Notes: generated from the sequence alone by a model not told the origin. Shown: positions 45,626-55,018, numbered from the stretch's first letter. The stretch: 64,000 bases of DNA from Streptomyces liliiviolaceus (GCF_018070025.1 NZ_JAGPYQ010000001.1:7936001-8000000); one strand, 5' to 3'. Program-made: numbers and translations.

Positions 45626-46600
45626 ATGCCCGTAACGGTCGTACGTTTCAACCTCGTCGAACCCGCCGCCACACCCCCCTCCCTCAGCGCCCGCTACAAG
45701 GCCGCACTGGAGATGGCCGCCTACGCCGACGACCGCGGCATGACCACGGTCCAGACCGAGGAACACCACGGCGCGGCCAACAACTGGCTGCCCTCCCCGT
45801 TCACCTTCGCGGGCGCGGTCTTCGGCGCGACCAGGAAGATCGCGGTCACGGTCTCCGCGATCATCGGCCCGCTGCACGACCCACTGCGCCTGGCCGAGGA
45901 CATCGCCGTGCTCGACCTCCTCAGCGGCGGCCGCCTGGTCACGGTCGCCGGCATCGGCTACCGGCCCGAGGAGTACGCGCAGTTCGACGTGGACTACAAG
46001 CGCCGCGGCGCCCTCCAGGACGAGCTCCTGGAGACCCTGCTGAAGGCGTGGACCGGCGAGGACTTCGAGTACCGCGGCCGTACCGTACGGGTCACTCCGC
46101 GGCCCTTCTCGGAACCGCACCCCCTGCTGCTGGTGGGCGGCTCCTCGAAGGCCGCGGCCCGGCGCGCGGCCCGGCTCGGTCTGCCGTTCTTCCCGAGCGC
46201 GCATCTGCCGGACATCGAGGCGTACTACAAGGAGCGGCTCGTCGAGTACGGGACCGAGGGCTGGACCATGATGCCCGCGGCGGTGACCCCGCTGCTGCAC
46301 CTCGCCGAGGACCCGGACCGCGCCTGGGCCGAGCACGGCGAGCACTTCCTGCACGAGGCCAGGACGTACGCCTCCTGGCAGTCCTCGGACATCCGCTCGG
46401 CGGTGAAGTCGGCGGCCACGACGATGGAGGAGCTGCGCGCCGAGGGCGTCTACCGGATCGTGACGCCGGAGGAGTGTCTGGCGCTGGGCCTCGACAGCTA
46501 CGTACTGCATCCGCTGTCCGGCGGGATGTCCGTCGACGAGGGGTGGCGCAGCATGCACCTGTTCTGCGAGAACGTGCTGCCCCGGCTCAAGGCCCTGTAG
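45626..46600 (+). CDS. LLM-class flavin-dependent monooxygenase
   Basis: A 324-residue luciferase-like TIM-barrel protein. Features are YKAALEMAAYADDRGMTTVQTEEHHG, IAVTVSAIIGPLHDPLRLAEDIAVLDLLSGGRL-type flavin-site segments, and LLLVGGSSKAAARRAARLGLPFFPS. The ATG has GGGGGA about 8 bases upstream. LLM proteins oxidise substrates with reduced flavin or coenzyme F420. The subfamily and substrate cannot be told. Confidence 0.87.
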   Translation: MPVTVVRFNLVEPAATPPSLSARYKAALEMAAYADDRGMTTVQTEEHHGAANNWLPSPFTFAGAVFGATRKIAVTVSAIIGPLHDPLRLAEDIAVLDLLSGGRLVTVAGIGYRPEEYAQFDVDYKRRGALQDELLETLLKAWTGEDFEYRGRTVRVTPRPFSEPHPLLLVGGSSKAAARRAARLGLPFFPSAHLPDIEAYYKERLVEYGTEGWTMMPAAVTPLLHLAEDPDRAWAEHGEHFLHEARTYASWQSSDIRSAVKSAATTMEELRAEGVYRIVTPEECLALGLDSYVLHPLSGGMSVDEGWRSMHLFCENVLPRLKAL

Positions 46601-46704
46601 GCCCGGGAACCGGGGCGGCACGCCCTCTTACGAGTACGGGGAGAAGGACAGCGGGGACTTGGCCCCTCCCCCCGAGTTCATGCGCCAGGGACGGCGGACG
46701 AGCG

Positions 46705-48123
46705 CTAGCCCATCTCCTCCAGCGTCTTGCCCTTCGTCTCCTTGACGAACTTGAGGACGAAGGGGATGGAGAGCGCGGCGAAGACCGTGTAGATCACGTA
46801 GGTCGCGGAGAGGTTCCAGTCGGCCAGTGACGGGAAGCTCGCGGTGATGGCCCAGTTGGCGATCCACTGCGCGGCGGCGGCGACGCCGAGGGCCGCGGCG
46901 CGGAGCTTGTTGGGGAACATCTCGCCGAGGAAGACCCACACCACGACACCCCAGGAGAGGGCGAAGAAGAGGACGAAGACGTGGGCGGCGATCAGCGCGA
47001 CCCAGCCCTGGGTGGCGGGGAGCTTGCCGTCGACGAGGTCGTAGGAGAACGCCCAGGCCTCCAGGCCGAGGCCGATGACCATGCCCACCGAGCCGATGAG
47101 GGCGAGGGGGCGGCGGCCGATCCGGTCGACGAAGATCATGGCGATGACGGTGCCGATGATGTTGATGATCGACGTGGTGAACGAGTAGAGGAACGAGTCC
47201 GTCGGGTCGACGCCCACCGACTGCCACAGCGTGGAGGAGTAGTAGAACGCCACGTTGATGCCGACGAACTGCTGGAACACCGACAGGCCGATACCGATCC
47301 ACACGATCGGCTTGAAGAAGAAGGTGCCGCCCAGGAGGTCCTTGAAGGTCGACTTGTGCTCGCTCTTCATCGCCTGCTCGATCTCGGTGACCCGGGCGTC
47401 CAGGTCGATGCGGTCGCCCTCGACCTCCCGCAGCACCTCACGGGCGCGCTCGTGCCGCCCCGCGGAGATCAGGAAGCGCGGCGACTCGGGGATCGCGAAG
47501 GACAGCAGCCCGTACAGGACGGCCGGGATCACCATCACGCCGAGCATGACCTGCCAGGCCTCCAGGCCCATGACGGTGCCGCGCTGGTCGCCGTCGGCGG
47601 CGTTGAGGATGCCCCAGTTGACGAGCTGCGAGACGGCGATGCCGATGACGATCGCGGCCTGCTGGAACGAGCCGAGCCGTCCGCGGTAGGCGGCCGGGGA
47701 GACCTCGGCGATGTAGGCCGGGCCGATGACCGAGGCCATACCGATGGCGAAACCGCCGATGACCCGCCAGAACGCCAGGTCCCACAGGGCGAAGGGCAGG
47801 GCGGAGCCCACCGCGCTGACGGTGAACAGCACCGCCGAGATCTGCATGCAGCGGATCCGGCCGATGCGGTCGGCGATCCGGCCCGCGGTCGCGGCGCCGA
47901 TCGCACAGCCGATCAGGGCGATGGCGATGACCTGGGCCAGGGCCGCGGAGCCGACCTCGTACCGGTCACGGATGGCCTCGACCGCGCCGTTGATCACGGC
48001 ACTGTCGTAGCCGAAGAGGAAGCCGCCCATCGCGGCCGCCGCCGCGATGAAGATGACGTGCCCGAGATGCTCGGGATGAGCCGGTCGGGCTCCGGACTGG
48101 GGTGGCTGCGCTGTGCTGGTCAC
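46705..48123 (-). CDS. glcP: Glucose permease GlcP (sugar porter, MFS)
   Basis: A 472-residue transporter with twelve membrane segments. It has the sugar-porter motifs GGFLFGYDSAVINGAV, ADRIGRIRCMQ, SPAAYRGRLGSFQQ, PESPRFLISAGR, QQFVGINVAFYYSS and VDRIGRRPLALIG, and ends FVKETKGKTLEEM. In Streptomyces GlcP is the main glucose uptake system, needed for glucose repression. The GTG at 48123 follows GAGGAG. Two similar palindromes lie upstream. Confidence 0.92.
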   Translation of the reverse strand: MTSTAQPPQSGARPAHPEHLGHVIFIAAAAAMGGFLFGYDSAVINGAVEAIRDRYEVGSAALAQVIAIALIGCAIGAATAGRIADRIGRIRCMQISAVLFTVSAVGSALPFALWDLAFWRVIGGFAIGMASVIGPAYIAEVSPAAYRGRLGSFQQAAIVIGIAVSQLVNWGILNAADGDQRGTVMGLEAWQVMLGVMVIPAVLYGLLSFAIPESPRFLISAGRHERAREVLREVEGDRIDLDARVTEIEQAMKSEHKSTFKDLLGGTFFFKPIVWIGIGLSVFQQFVGINVAFYYSSTLWQSVGVDPTDSFLYSFTTSIINIIGTVIAMIFVDRIGRRPLALIGSVGMVIGLGLEAWAFSYDLVDGKLPATQGWVALIAAHVFVLFFALSWGVVVWVFLGEMFPNKLRAAALGVAAAAQWIANWAITASFPSLADWNLSATYVIYTVFAALSIPFVLKFVKETKGKTLEEMG

Positions 48124-48253
48124 GTGTAACTCCTCGGGCCACCGGCCTCACTGCCGGGGGTGGGGGCGAGCCCTTCCGGACGGTGTCTCAAGTGGCGCAC
48201 ACGTTTACGCCACCCACCACCTGAAGGTAAAAGCAACGAAGCAGAGACTATGC

Positions 48254-48342
48254 CTTCAAGTTTCGAAGTCAACAGGGGGTCTCGTGTGGAGAGAGCAACG
48301 AGAAACCACCCCACGTGACGGACTGGCGTTCAAGACTTGAAG
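48254..48342. promoter_or_regulatory. Pair of palindromes upstream of glcP
   Basis: CTTCAAGTTTCGAAG (48254-48268) and GTTCAAGACTTGAAG (48328-48342) are related 15-mers matching at 11 of 15 positions. Their centres are 74 bases apart, about seven helical turns. They lie 131 and 205 bases from the glcP start in a 385-base gap without genes. They could be operators for a looping regulator. Confidence 0.55.
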
Positions 48343-48508
48343 AGATAAGGGCTGCGTAGCTTCGGATACCCCGTAAGCGGCGTGGGGAACGCCACAACCG
48401 CCGCCGGTCGTGTACGGCCGTTCCCCGGCGCCCGGCACGACCGGTACCGCCGTTCGGGCGAGGGCCAGCGCGGGTGCAGATCGGGGCGGATGCCGGCCGG
48501 GGCGCGGG

Positions 48509-51500
48509 TCAGCGCAGTCGCTGGCTGATGACCTTCGACACCCCGTCGCCCTGCATGGAGACGCCGTACAGCGCGTCGGCGACCTCCATCGTCCGCTTCT
48601 GGTGCGTGATCACGATCAGCTGGGAGGCCTCCTGCAGCTCCCGCATGATCCCGATCAGCCGCTGCAGGTTGGTGTCGTCGAGCGCCGCCTCGACCTCGTC
48701 CATCACGTAGAACGGGCTGGGCCGGGCCTTGAAGATCGCCACGAGCATCGCGACGGCGGTCAGCGACCGCTCACCGCCGGACAGCAGCGAGAGCCGCTTG
48801 ACCTTCTTGCCGGGCGGCCGTGCCTCGACATCGACGCCCGTGGTGAGCATGTTGTCGGGATCGGTCAGGATCAGCCGTCCGTCGCCGCCCGGGAACAGCC
48901 GGCTGAAGACCCCTTCGAACTCCCGCGCCGTGTCCCGGAACGCCTCGGTGAAGACCTGCTCGACCCGCTCGTCGACCTCCTTCACCACCTGGAGAAGATC
49001 GATACGTGTCTTCTTGAGGTCCTCCAGCTGCTCGCTGAGGAACTTGTGGCGCTCCTCCAGCGCGGCGAACTCCTCCAGCGCGAGCGGATTGACCTTCCCG
49101 AGCTGCTGGTAGGCCCGCTCGGCCGCCTTGAGCCGCTTCTCCTGCTCGGACCGGTGGAAGGGGCGGGGCAGGTTCCGCGGATGCTCCGGGTCGTCCGGCA
49201 GCTCCTCGCCCTCGGCGGGCAGGGAGGGCGGGACGAGCTGGGTGGGCCCGAAGTCCGCGATCAGGCCCGCCGGTTCGACGCCCAGCTCCTCCAGCGCCTT
49301 CGCCTCCAGCTGCTCGATCCGCAGCCGTTTCTCGGCCCCGAGCACCTCACCGCGGTGCACCGAGTCCGTGAGCTTGTCCAGCTCGGCCTTGAGGTCGCGG
49401 CCCTGGTTGCGGGCGACGACGAGATCCTGCTCCCGGCGCGCCTTGGCGCCCTCCGCGGCCGTACGCTCCTCGTCCGCCCGGCCGAGGGAGACCTCGACAT
49501 GCGCGAGCAGTTGCCGTGCGCCGGAGGCGACCGCCCCGGCGACCGCGGCCTCGTGCCGCAGCCGCGCCCGGCGCTGCTCCGCGCGGGCCCGCGCCTCACG
49601 TTCGGCGCGCGCGGCCCGGTCGAGCGAGTCGGCCCGCCCGGCGAGCCCCTTGACCCGCTCCTCGTGCGTACGCACCTGGAGCCGGGCCTCCATCTCGGTC
49701 TGCCGCGCGTTGGCCCCGTCGGCCGCAAGCCGGTCCCGTACGGAGGTGTCGGGCTCCTCCTCGACCGGCATCTCCTCGGCGACGACGAGCCGTTCGGCCA
49801 GCTCCTCCGCCTCCTCCACGGCCCGGTCGAGCGCGTCCTGCGCACGCGCCGCCGCGGCGGTGCTCCGCTCGGCCTCCCCCACAGCGCCCCGCGCCTGCCC
49901 GGCCAGCCGCCCGAGCTGCTGCGCGACCTGGGACCTCTCCCGCTCCCCGGCTCTCCGCCGCTCGCCCAACTCCTCGACGAGAGCGGTCCGTTCCCTGCGC
50001 AGTTCGGTGGCGCGCCGCTGGGCCGCGCCCAACTCCTCGCACAGCACGCCCAGCTCCTCCAGCTCGGCCGCCGCCTCGTCGACCGACGCCTGCACTTCGA
50101 GCAGACTGGGCGCCCCGGCGGAACCACCCTGGGCGAAGTGCGCCCCGAGCAGATCCCCCTCGGCGGTCACGGCGGTCAGCTCGGGCCGCGCGTAGACCAG
50201 GTCCTCGGCGTCCTCCAGGGTCCCCACCACGACGATCCCGCGCAGCAGCCGGCGTACGGCAGGCATGAGTTCGGCGGGCGCACGGACGAGATCGGCGGCG
50301 TACGGGGGATCCATCGCGGGCCGGGGATCTCCCGCCGCGAAGGCCGCAGCTCCCGGGGTGACCGTCGACTCCGGGATGCCCGTCGACTCCGGGTCACCCG
50401 TCGGCTCCGGGGTGTCCGCCGCCCCGGCCAGCAGCAGCGCCGCCCGGCCCGCGTCCTGTTTGCGGAGCAGGCGGATGGCCTCCGCGGCCGAGGCGGGCGT
50501 GGTCACCGCGATCGCGTCCGCCGCCGCGCCGAAGGCCGCGGCCAGCGCGACCTCGTGGCCCGGGGCGACCGTGAGCAGTTCGGCGGCGGGGCCGAGCAGG
50601 CCCGACAGCCGGTCCCGTGCCGCGAGCAGCGCCCCGGTGCCGTCCTTGCGGCGCAGACCGAGGGCGAGCGCGTCGCGGCGGGCCTGGGTGGCCGCGCGCC
50701 TGCGTTCGGCGGAGGTGGCCGACTCGCGGGCCGCGGTCAGCGCGGACTCCGCGTCGGCGAGGGCCTTCCTGGCCGCCTCGTGCTGTGCGCCGAGTTCCTC
50801 GTCGCCCGCGTCGAGCCCGTCGACCTCCGCCTTGAGCTGCTCGTACTCCTCCTGGGCGGCGACCGCGCGGTCCTGCGCCTCGTCGCGGGCGGCGGCCAGC
50901 CGGTCGATCTCGGACTGGGCGGAGGCGGCCCGCGAACGGGCCGCGTTGACCTGGCCGTTCAGCCGGGCCAGCCCCTCGCGGCGGTCGGCGATGGCCCGGG
51001 CCACGTCCTTGAGCCGCCGCTCCTCCAACGCCAGTTCGCGCTCCAGGTCGGCCCGGTGGGCGACCGTGTCCTCAAGGGCGTGCTCGGCGGCCTCCAGGGC
51101 CGCTTCGAGCTCGGCCTCCTGCTCCCGTACCCGCGCGGCCTCGCGCTCCATGTCCTCGGGGTCGCGTCCGCGCCGCTCCTCCGCCGGCTGGGCGGTGGCG
51201 CTCTTCACCCGGGCGTCCGCCAGCGAGACCGTGCCGCGCACCCGCTCGGCCAGCTGCGACAGCTCGTACCAGGTCTGCTGGGCCCGCTGCAGCCGCGGGG
51301 CGAGCCGCCGCACCTCGTCCTCCAGCGTCGCCTCCCGCTGGAGGGCCTTGCGCAGTTCGGCCTCGGCGGCCTCCTTGCGCTCCTTGAGCGCGGCCTCGTC
51401 GGCGACCTCGGCCTGGAGCGCCCCCCGCAGCCGTACGAGATCGTCGGCGAGCAGCCTCAGCCGGGCGTCGCGGAGGTCGGCCTGGATGACGGCGGCCCGG

Positions 51501-52138
51501 CGGGCGACGGCGGCCTGCCGGCCGAGCGGCTTCAGCTGCCGCCGGAGCTCGTCCGTGAGGTCCTGCACGCGCGCGAGGTTGGCCTGCATCGCGTCCAGCT
51601 TCCGCAGCGCCTTCTCCTTGCGCTTGCGGTGCTTGAGGACGCCCGCGGCCTCCTCGATGAAGGCGCGGCGGCCCATCGGATCGGCGTGCAGGACGGAGTC
51701 GAGCTGGCCCTGTCCGACGATGACGTGCATCTCGCGGCCGATGCCGGAGTCGGACAACAGCTCCTGGATGTCCAGCAACCGGCAGGTGTCGCCGTTGATC
51801 TGGTACTCGCTGCCGCCGTTGCGGAACATGATCCGCGTGATGGTGACCTCGGCGTACTCGATGGGCAGCGCGCCGTCGGAGTTGTCGATCGTCAGCGAGA
51901 CCTCGGCGCGGCCCAGCGGGGGCCGCCCGGTGGTGCCGGCGAAGATGACGTCCTCCATCTTGCCGCCGCGCAGCGACTTGGCGCCCTGCTCCCCCATGAC
52001 CCAGCTGAGGGCGTCCACCACATTGGACTTGCCGGAGCCGTTGGGCCCCACGACGCAGGTGATACCCGGCTCGAACCGCAGCGTGGTGGCCGAGGCGAAC
52101 GATTTGAACCCGCGGAGGGTCAGAGCCTTGAGGTGCAC
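48509..52138 (-). CDS. smc: Chromosome segregation ATPase SMC
   Basis: A 1209-residue SMC protein. The N-terminal head has Walker A GPNGSGKSNVVDALSWVMGEQ (residues 31-38 for the P-loop). Two long coiled coils flank a hinge near residues 510-670, and the C-terminal head has LSGGERSLTAVAMLVAIF and FYVMDEVEAALDDTNLQRL. It forms the condensin core with ScpA and ScpB and compacts chromosomes, including during sporulation septation. The start is GTG. Confidence 0.97.
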   Translation of the reverse strand: MHLKALTLRGFKSFASATTLRFEPGITCVVGPNGSGKSNVVDALSWVMGEQGAKSLRGGKMEDVIFAGTTGRPPLGRAEVSLTIDNSDGALPIEYAEVTITRIMFRNGGSEYQINGDTCRLLDIQELLSDSGIGREMHVIVGQGQLDSVLHADPMGRRAFIEEAAGVLKHRKRKEKALRKLDAMQANLARVQDLTDELRRQLKPLGRQAAVARRAAVIQADLRDARLRLLADDLVRLRGALQAEVADEAALKERKEAAEAELRKALQREATLEDEVRRLAPRLQRAQQTWYELSQLAERVRGTVSLADARVKSATAQPAEERRGRDPEDMEREAARVREQEAELEAALEAAEHALEDTVAHRADLERELALEERRLKDVARAIADRREGLARLNGQVNAARSRAASAQSEIDRLAAARDEAQDRAVAAQEEYEQLKAEVDGLDAGDEELGAQHEAARKALADAESALTAARESATSAERRRAATQARRDALALGLRRKDGTGALLAARDRLSGLLGPAAELLTVAPGHEVALAAAFGAAADAIAVTTPASAAEAIRLLRKQDAGRAALLLAGAADTPEPTGDPESTGIPESTVTPGAAAFAAGDPRPAMDPPYAADLVRAPAELMPAVRRLLRGIVVVGTLEDAEDLVYARPELTAVTAEGDLLGAHFAQGGSAGAPSLLEVQASVDEAAAELEELGVLCEELGAAQRRATELRRERTALVEELGERRRAGERERSQVAQQLGRLAGQARGAVGEAERSTAAAARAQDALDRAVEEAEELAERLVVAEEMPVEEEPDTSVRDRLAADGANARQTEMEARLQVRTHEERVKGLAGRADSLDRAARAEREARARAEQRRARLRHEAAVAGAVASGARQLLAHVEVSLGRADEERTAAEGAKARREQDLVVARNQGRDLKAELDKLTDSVHRGEVLGAEKRLRIEQLEAKALEELGVEPAGLIADFGPTQLVPPSLPAEGEELPDDPEHPRNLPRPFHRSEQEKRLKAAERAYQQLGKVNPLALEEFAALEERHKFLSEQLEDLKKTRIDLLQVVKEVDERVEQVFTEAFRDTAREFEGVFSRLFPGGDGRLILTDPDNMLTTGVDVEARPPGKKVKRLSLLSGGERSLTAVAMLVAIFKARPSPFYVMDEVEAALDDTNLQRLIGIMRELQEASQLIVITHQKRTMEVADALYGVSMQGDGVSKVISQRLR

Positions 52139-52286
52139 GCAGCCGGACTTTACCTTCCAGGTCGGTCGAACTGGTCGGTCTCACTCCACGAACGCTCGGT
52201 TTCACCCATGAACGTGCAGGGCACACCAGACGTTAAAGAGGGTGAACAGCGAGCGATCAGCGATGGAGTACCCGGGGGAAAGAAAG

Positions 52287-52308
52287 AAGGGACGCCGAAG
52301 CGTCCCTT
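52287..52308 (-). terminator. Intrinsic terminator after the small coiled-coil gene
   Basis: AAGGGACGC pairs with GCGTCCCTT around a 4-base loop. On the minus strand it is followed by CTTTCTTTC, a pyrimidine tract rich in T. It stops transcription about 67 bases beyond the small gene and isolates smc. Confidence 0.88.
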
Positions 52309-52374
52309 GCAACTCTGTTAGCGGCTGACACAGTCAGCCTGTTCACTGGTGGTGGTGAGGGTGCTCTTCAGCGA

Positions 52375-52578
52375 TCAGGTGAGCGCAGGCTCCGCCTGGG
52401 GTACGTCGATGCTTTCGAGAAGCGAGTCGTGAGAAGCGGCAGCCGCGAGCGCGTCGTTCTCGGCCTGGATTCGTCCGAGCTCGGATTCCAGGTCCTGGAC
52501 GCGCTGCTGGAGCCGTCGCATCTCGGCAATGAGTCGCGGGTCGGAGCCGCCGACGTAACCGAGAAGCGCCTTTGCCAT
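52375..52578 (-). CDS. Small coiled-coil protein (67 residues)
   Basis: The protein starts MAKALLGYVGGSDPRLIAEM and continues with RRLQQRVQDLESELGRIQAENDALAAA, a regular heptad coiled coil resembling a leucine zipper. It ends with a Ser/Glu-rich tail. The coding frame is clean, the ATG is preceded by GGAGGACC, and a strong terminator follows, so it should be expressed. It lies just upstream of smc in the same direction but behind its own terminator. I recognise it only as a conserved Streptomyces-type small protein of unknown function. Confidence 0.82.
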   Translation of the reverse strand: MAKALLGYVGGSDPRLIAEMRRLQQRVQDLESELGRIQAENDALAAAASHDSLLESIDVPQAEPALT

Positions 52579-52972
52579 GATGGATGGTCCTCCACACTGA
52601 GTGACCGACCGAAGCGGTGTGGGTCGTGAGGGAATCGCACCCGCGATGCTTGGCGATCTTGTGTTCTTGCTGCCGCTCTTACATGCCAAACAGCTAAGGT
52701 GCGCGGGGACTTTCAGCGTCTCACCAAAAAGTTTGACGGTCAACACGATCACGCCCCGTATTGGTGGGCAACCCTCGGCGCGCGGCCCGGGAGCGGGCGG
52801 CGCGGCCTCTGCGTCGGGGCCCTTGGGGCGTGGAGATCATCCTTGTCGGCGGAGCCTGCCACGAGTGGTGCTTTCTTGGCAACCACCTGGGGCTTTCTCC
52901 CCGGAGCAGGTACCCGGCGCACGCCCCGCGCTCACGTCGAAGGGGGGCGCGACCGCCGCCGCGGAGTGGATC
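52579..52972. other. Gap between the small coiled-coil gene and acylphosphatase gene
   Basis: 394 bases with no protein gene. It includes the tRNA-like sequence and a TTGACGGTCAA palindrome at 52733-52743, near a TTGACC hexamer that could be a -35 element for leftward transcription. The part nearest acylphosphatase is featureless. Confidence 0.5.
52621..52705 (-). other. tRNA-like degenerate sequence
   Basis: On the minus strand the order resembles a tRNA. A D-arm-like TAGCTG...GGCATG...AGAGC (52696-52675) precedes a T-arm-like GCGGG-TGCGATT-CCCTC (52644-52628), with four of five stem pairs. No proper acceptor stem or standard anticodon stem can be drawn. It could be a relic tRNA gene, a tRNA-like RNA or chance. 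Confidence 0.3.
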
Positions 52973-53254
52973 TCACCGGATGGCGAAGCCGTCGTAGCCG
53001 CCACGGGGCGTGTCCCAGATCTCAGTGACTCCGTCGACCCTGCCCGGCGTGTCGTCTCCCGTGAGCCACTCCAGCAACCCTTGACACCCCTCACGGGGGC
53101 CCTCCGCGACCACCTGGACCCGTCCGTCCTCCAAATTGAGAGCAAAGCCACTCAGGCCGCCGATCTCCAGGGCCCTGGCCCGCGTGTACCAGCGGAAACC
53201 CACGCCTTGCACGCGCCCGCGTACCCACGCAACCAGCCTCGTATGCTCACTCAT
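52973..53254 (-). CDS. acyP: Acylphosphatase
   Basis: A 93-residue protein. [28 protein letters not shown] holds the catalytic Arg of the VQGVGFR signature, and [18 protein letters not shown] holds the Asn-containing second motif (normally NxxDGxVE). It hydrolyses acyl phosphates. It is divergent from the CAP-domain gene. Confidence 0.95.
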   Translation of the reverse strand: MSEHTRLVAWVRGRVQGVGFRWYTRARALEIGGLSGFALNLEDGRVQVVAEGPREGCQGLLEWLTGDDTPGRVDGVTEIWDTPRGGYDGFAIR

Positions 53255-53385
53255 GGCTGCACGCTAACCGGCCAATTGCTCTCGGAGCACTTCCTCCCCT
53301 TGCGCCATGGGGTACCGTCCCGACCCAATGAGCCTCACTCGTTCGGGTGAGGAACGTTGACCGCAAGGATGAGGAAGGCCACGAG

Positions 53386-54549
53386 ATGGGACGCCACCGA
53401 CGCTCCGCCGCCGGCCGCGCCGCCACAGGCCGCGCCACCGGGGTCACTGATACGTACGAGAGGTACACGGGCGGCCACGCGACGGATGACGCGCGCCAGT
53501 ACGCGAGCCTGAGCGACTACCCGAGCCTGGGCGACTACGCCACCGCGGGCGACCACCGCACCGCCGGGGACTACCTGACGGGCGGCCCGTACTCGACCGC
53601 CGGCATGTACGACTCGCCGGGCGGCATCCACGAGACGACGGGCGACCTCTACTCGAAGAGCGACGCCTACCTCTTCACCGACGACGAGCCCGCCGGCCAC
53701 GCGTCGGGCGACTACACCCCCGACCGGGGCTCCCGGCGAGGGGGCCAGCGCCGCCGCAGGAAGGGCGCGACGCCCGTACGCACCGGTCTGCTCGGAGTCT
53801 CGGCCGCCGTCGCCATGGGCGCCGTCGCCGTCGCCTCCGGCGTGATACCCGGCACCGACTCCCTCTCCATCGGCGGCGGCTCGGACAAGGTGCGCGCCCA
53901 GGACACCCCGAGCGACGTGGAGACCCAGGGCGGTACGAACGGTTCCACGGACGACCGCGTGGACCCGGGCACGAGCCGCGACCTGGACCGCTCCCCCTCC
54001 TCTCCTTCGGTCTCACCGACGAAGGCTCCGGAGAAGGCCGCGAAGAAGCCGTCCGCGAAGCCGTCGACGAAGGCCCCGGCCACCGAGGAGTCGAAGACGG
54101 AGGAGCCCGCCGCGAAGGCTCCGACGACGAAGGCCCCCGAGACGACGACTCCGTCGAAGGCCGCGTCCACCCCGTCCACGGCCGAGGCCACGGTCCTCTC
54201 CCTGGTCAACGAGGAGCGGGCCAAGGCGGGCTGCAGCCCGGTGACCGCGTCCAGCTCGCTGGCCGCGCTGGCCGAGTCCTTCAGCGAGGACATGGCCGCG
54301 CGGGACTTCTTCGACCACACCGACCCGGACGGGGCCTCCCCCTGGGACCGGGCGGAGAAGCTCGGCATAGCGAACCTCGGCGGCGAGAACATCGCCCGCG
54401 GCCAGGCCGACGCCGCCGCGGTGATGGAGGCCTGGATGAACAGCCCCGGCCACCGCGCGAACATCCTGAACTGCGACTTCAAGACCCTGGGCGTCGGCGC
54501 GCACTTCGCGTCGGGCGGCCCCTGGTGGACGCAGGACTTCGGCTACTAG
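53386..54549 (+). CDS. CAP/SCP domain protein with a membrane anchor
   Basis: A 387-residue protein. The N-terminal 130 residues are hydrophilic with Tyr/Asp/Gly-rich repeats (YASLSDYPSLGDYATAGD). A single membrane segment follows (TGLLGVSAAVAMGAVAVASGV), then a Lys/Pro/Ser/Thr-rich spacer. The CAP domain (VLSLVNEERAKAGCSPV, DFFDHTDPDGASPWDR, GENIARGQADAAAVMEAWMNSPGHRANIL) has the usual His and Glu residues. It should be anchored with the CAP domain outside the cell. I chose the ATG at 53386, which follows GAGGAAGG. CAP domain function in bacteria is unclear. Confidence 0.88.
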   Translation: MGRHRRSAAGRAATGRATGVTDTYERYTGGHATDDARQYASLSDYPSLGDYATAGDHRTAGDYLTGGPYSTAGMYDSPGGIHETTGDLYSKSDAYLFTDDEPAGHASGDYTPDRGSRRGGQRRRRKGATPVRTGLLGVSAAVAMGAVAVASGVIPGTDSLSIGGGSDKVRAQDTPSDVETQGGTNGSTDDRVDPGTSRDLDRSPSSPSVSPTKAPEKAAKKPSAKPSTKAPATEESKTEEPAAKAPTTKAPETTTPSKAASTPSTAEATVLSLVNEERAKAGCSPVTASSSLAALAESFSEDMAARDFFDHTDPDGASPWDRAEKLGIANLGGENIARGQADAAAVMEAWMNSPGHRANILNCDFKTLGVGAHFASGGPWWTQDFGY

Positions 54550-54569
54550 CCAGGACGTACGGACGCGGG

Positions 54570-54588
54570 CACTAACTTCTGGTTAGTG
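54570..54588. promoter_or_regulatory. Palindromic operator upstream of the HxlR regulator gene
   Basis: CACTAAC-TTCTG-GTTAGTG is a perfect 7-bp inverted repeat. A second half-site-like CTTCTGGTTAGCG (54593-54605) follows 22 bases later. It ends 40 bases before the regulator start and looks like an autoregulatory operator. Confidence 0.7.
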
Positions 54589-54628
54589 CCCGCTTCTGGT
54601 TAGCGCTGCATCGGAGTACGCTCCCCAC

Positions 54629-55018
54629 GTGGACCTCACCGAGACGCCGGACCTCGCGTACGACGTGTTCTCCAAGGCATGCCCGTCCAGGGGCACCCTG
54701 GAGCACGTCACGGGACGCTGGGGCGCGCTCACGCTGGGGGCGCTCTCCGAGGGCTCGCTCCGCTTCAACGAACTGCGCCGGCGCGTCGACGGTGTGAGCG
54801 AGAAGATGCTCTCCCAGACCCTGCACGCACTGGAGCGCGACGGGCTGGTGCACCGGGACGCCCAGCCGACGAACCCGCCGCGGGTGGACTACGAGCTGAC
54901 GCCGCTGGGCCGCGAGGTCGCCGGACGGCTGCTGGCCCTCATCCACTTCGTGGAGGGGCGCATGGACGAGGTGCTGGGGGCGCGCGAGCGCTACGACACC
55001 GCGCGCGGCGGACGCTGA
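54629..55018 (+). CDS. HxlR family transcriptional regulator
   Basis: A 129-residue winged-helix protein starting at [61 protein letters not shown] and [14 protein letters not shown] are the HxlR pattern. The Cys in KACPS occurs in many redox- or electrophile-sensing members. The gene's last 28 bases overlap the end of mutM on the other strand. No target gene is adjacent. Confidence 0.92.
   Translation: MDLTETPDLAYDVFSKACPSRGTLEHVTGRWGALTLGALSEGSLRFNELRRRVDGVSEKMLSQTLHALERDGLVHRDAQPTNPPRVDYELTPLGREVAGRLLALIHFVEGRMDEVLGARERYDTARGGR

Noticed and set aside
48410..52321. A 1303-codon plus-strand frame opposite smc
   Set aside because: High-GC coding DNA often leaves long open antisense frames. 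The sequence is a repetitive Leu/Gly/Arg-rich mirror of the SMC coiled coils, while the minus strand has full SMC motifs.
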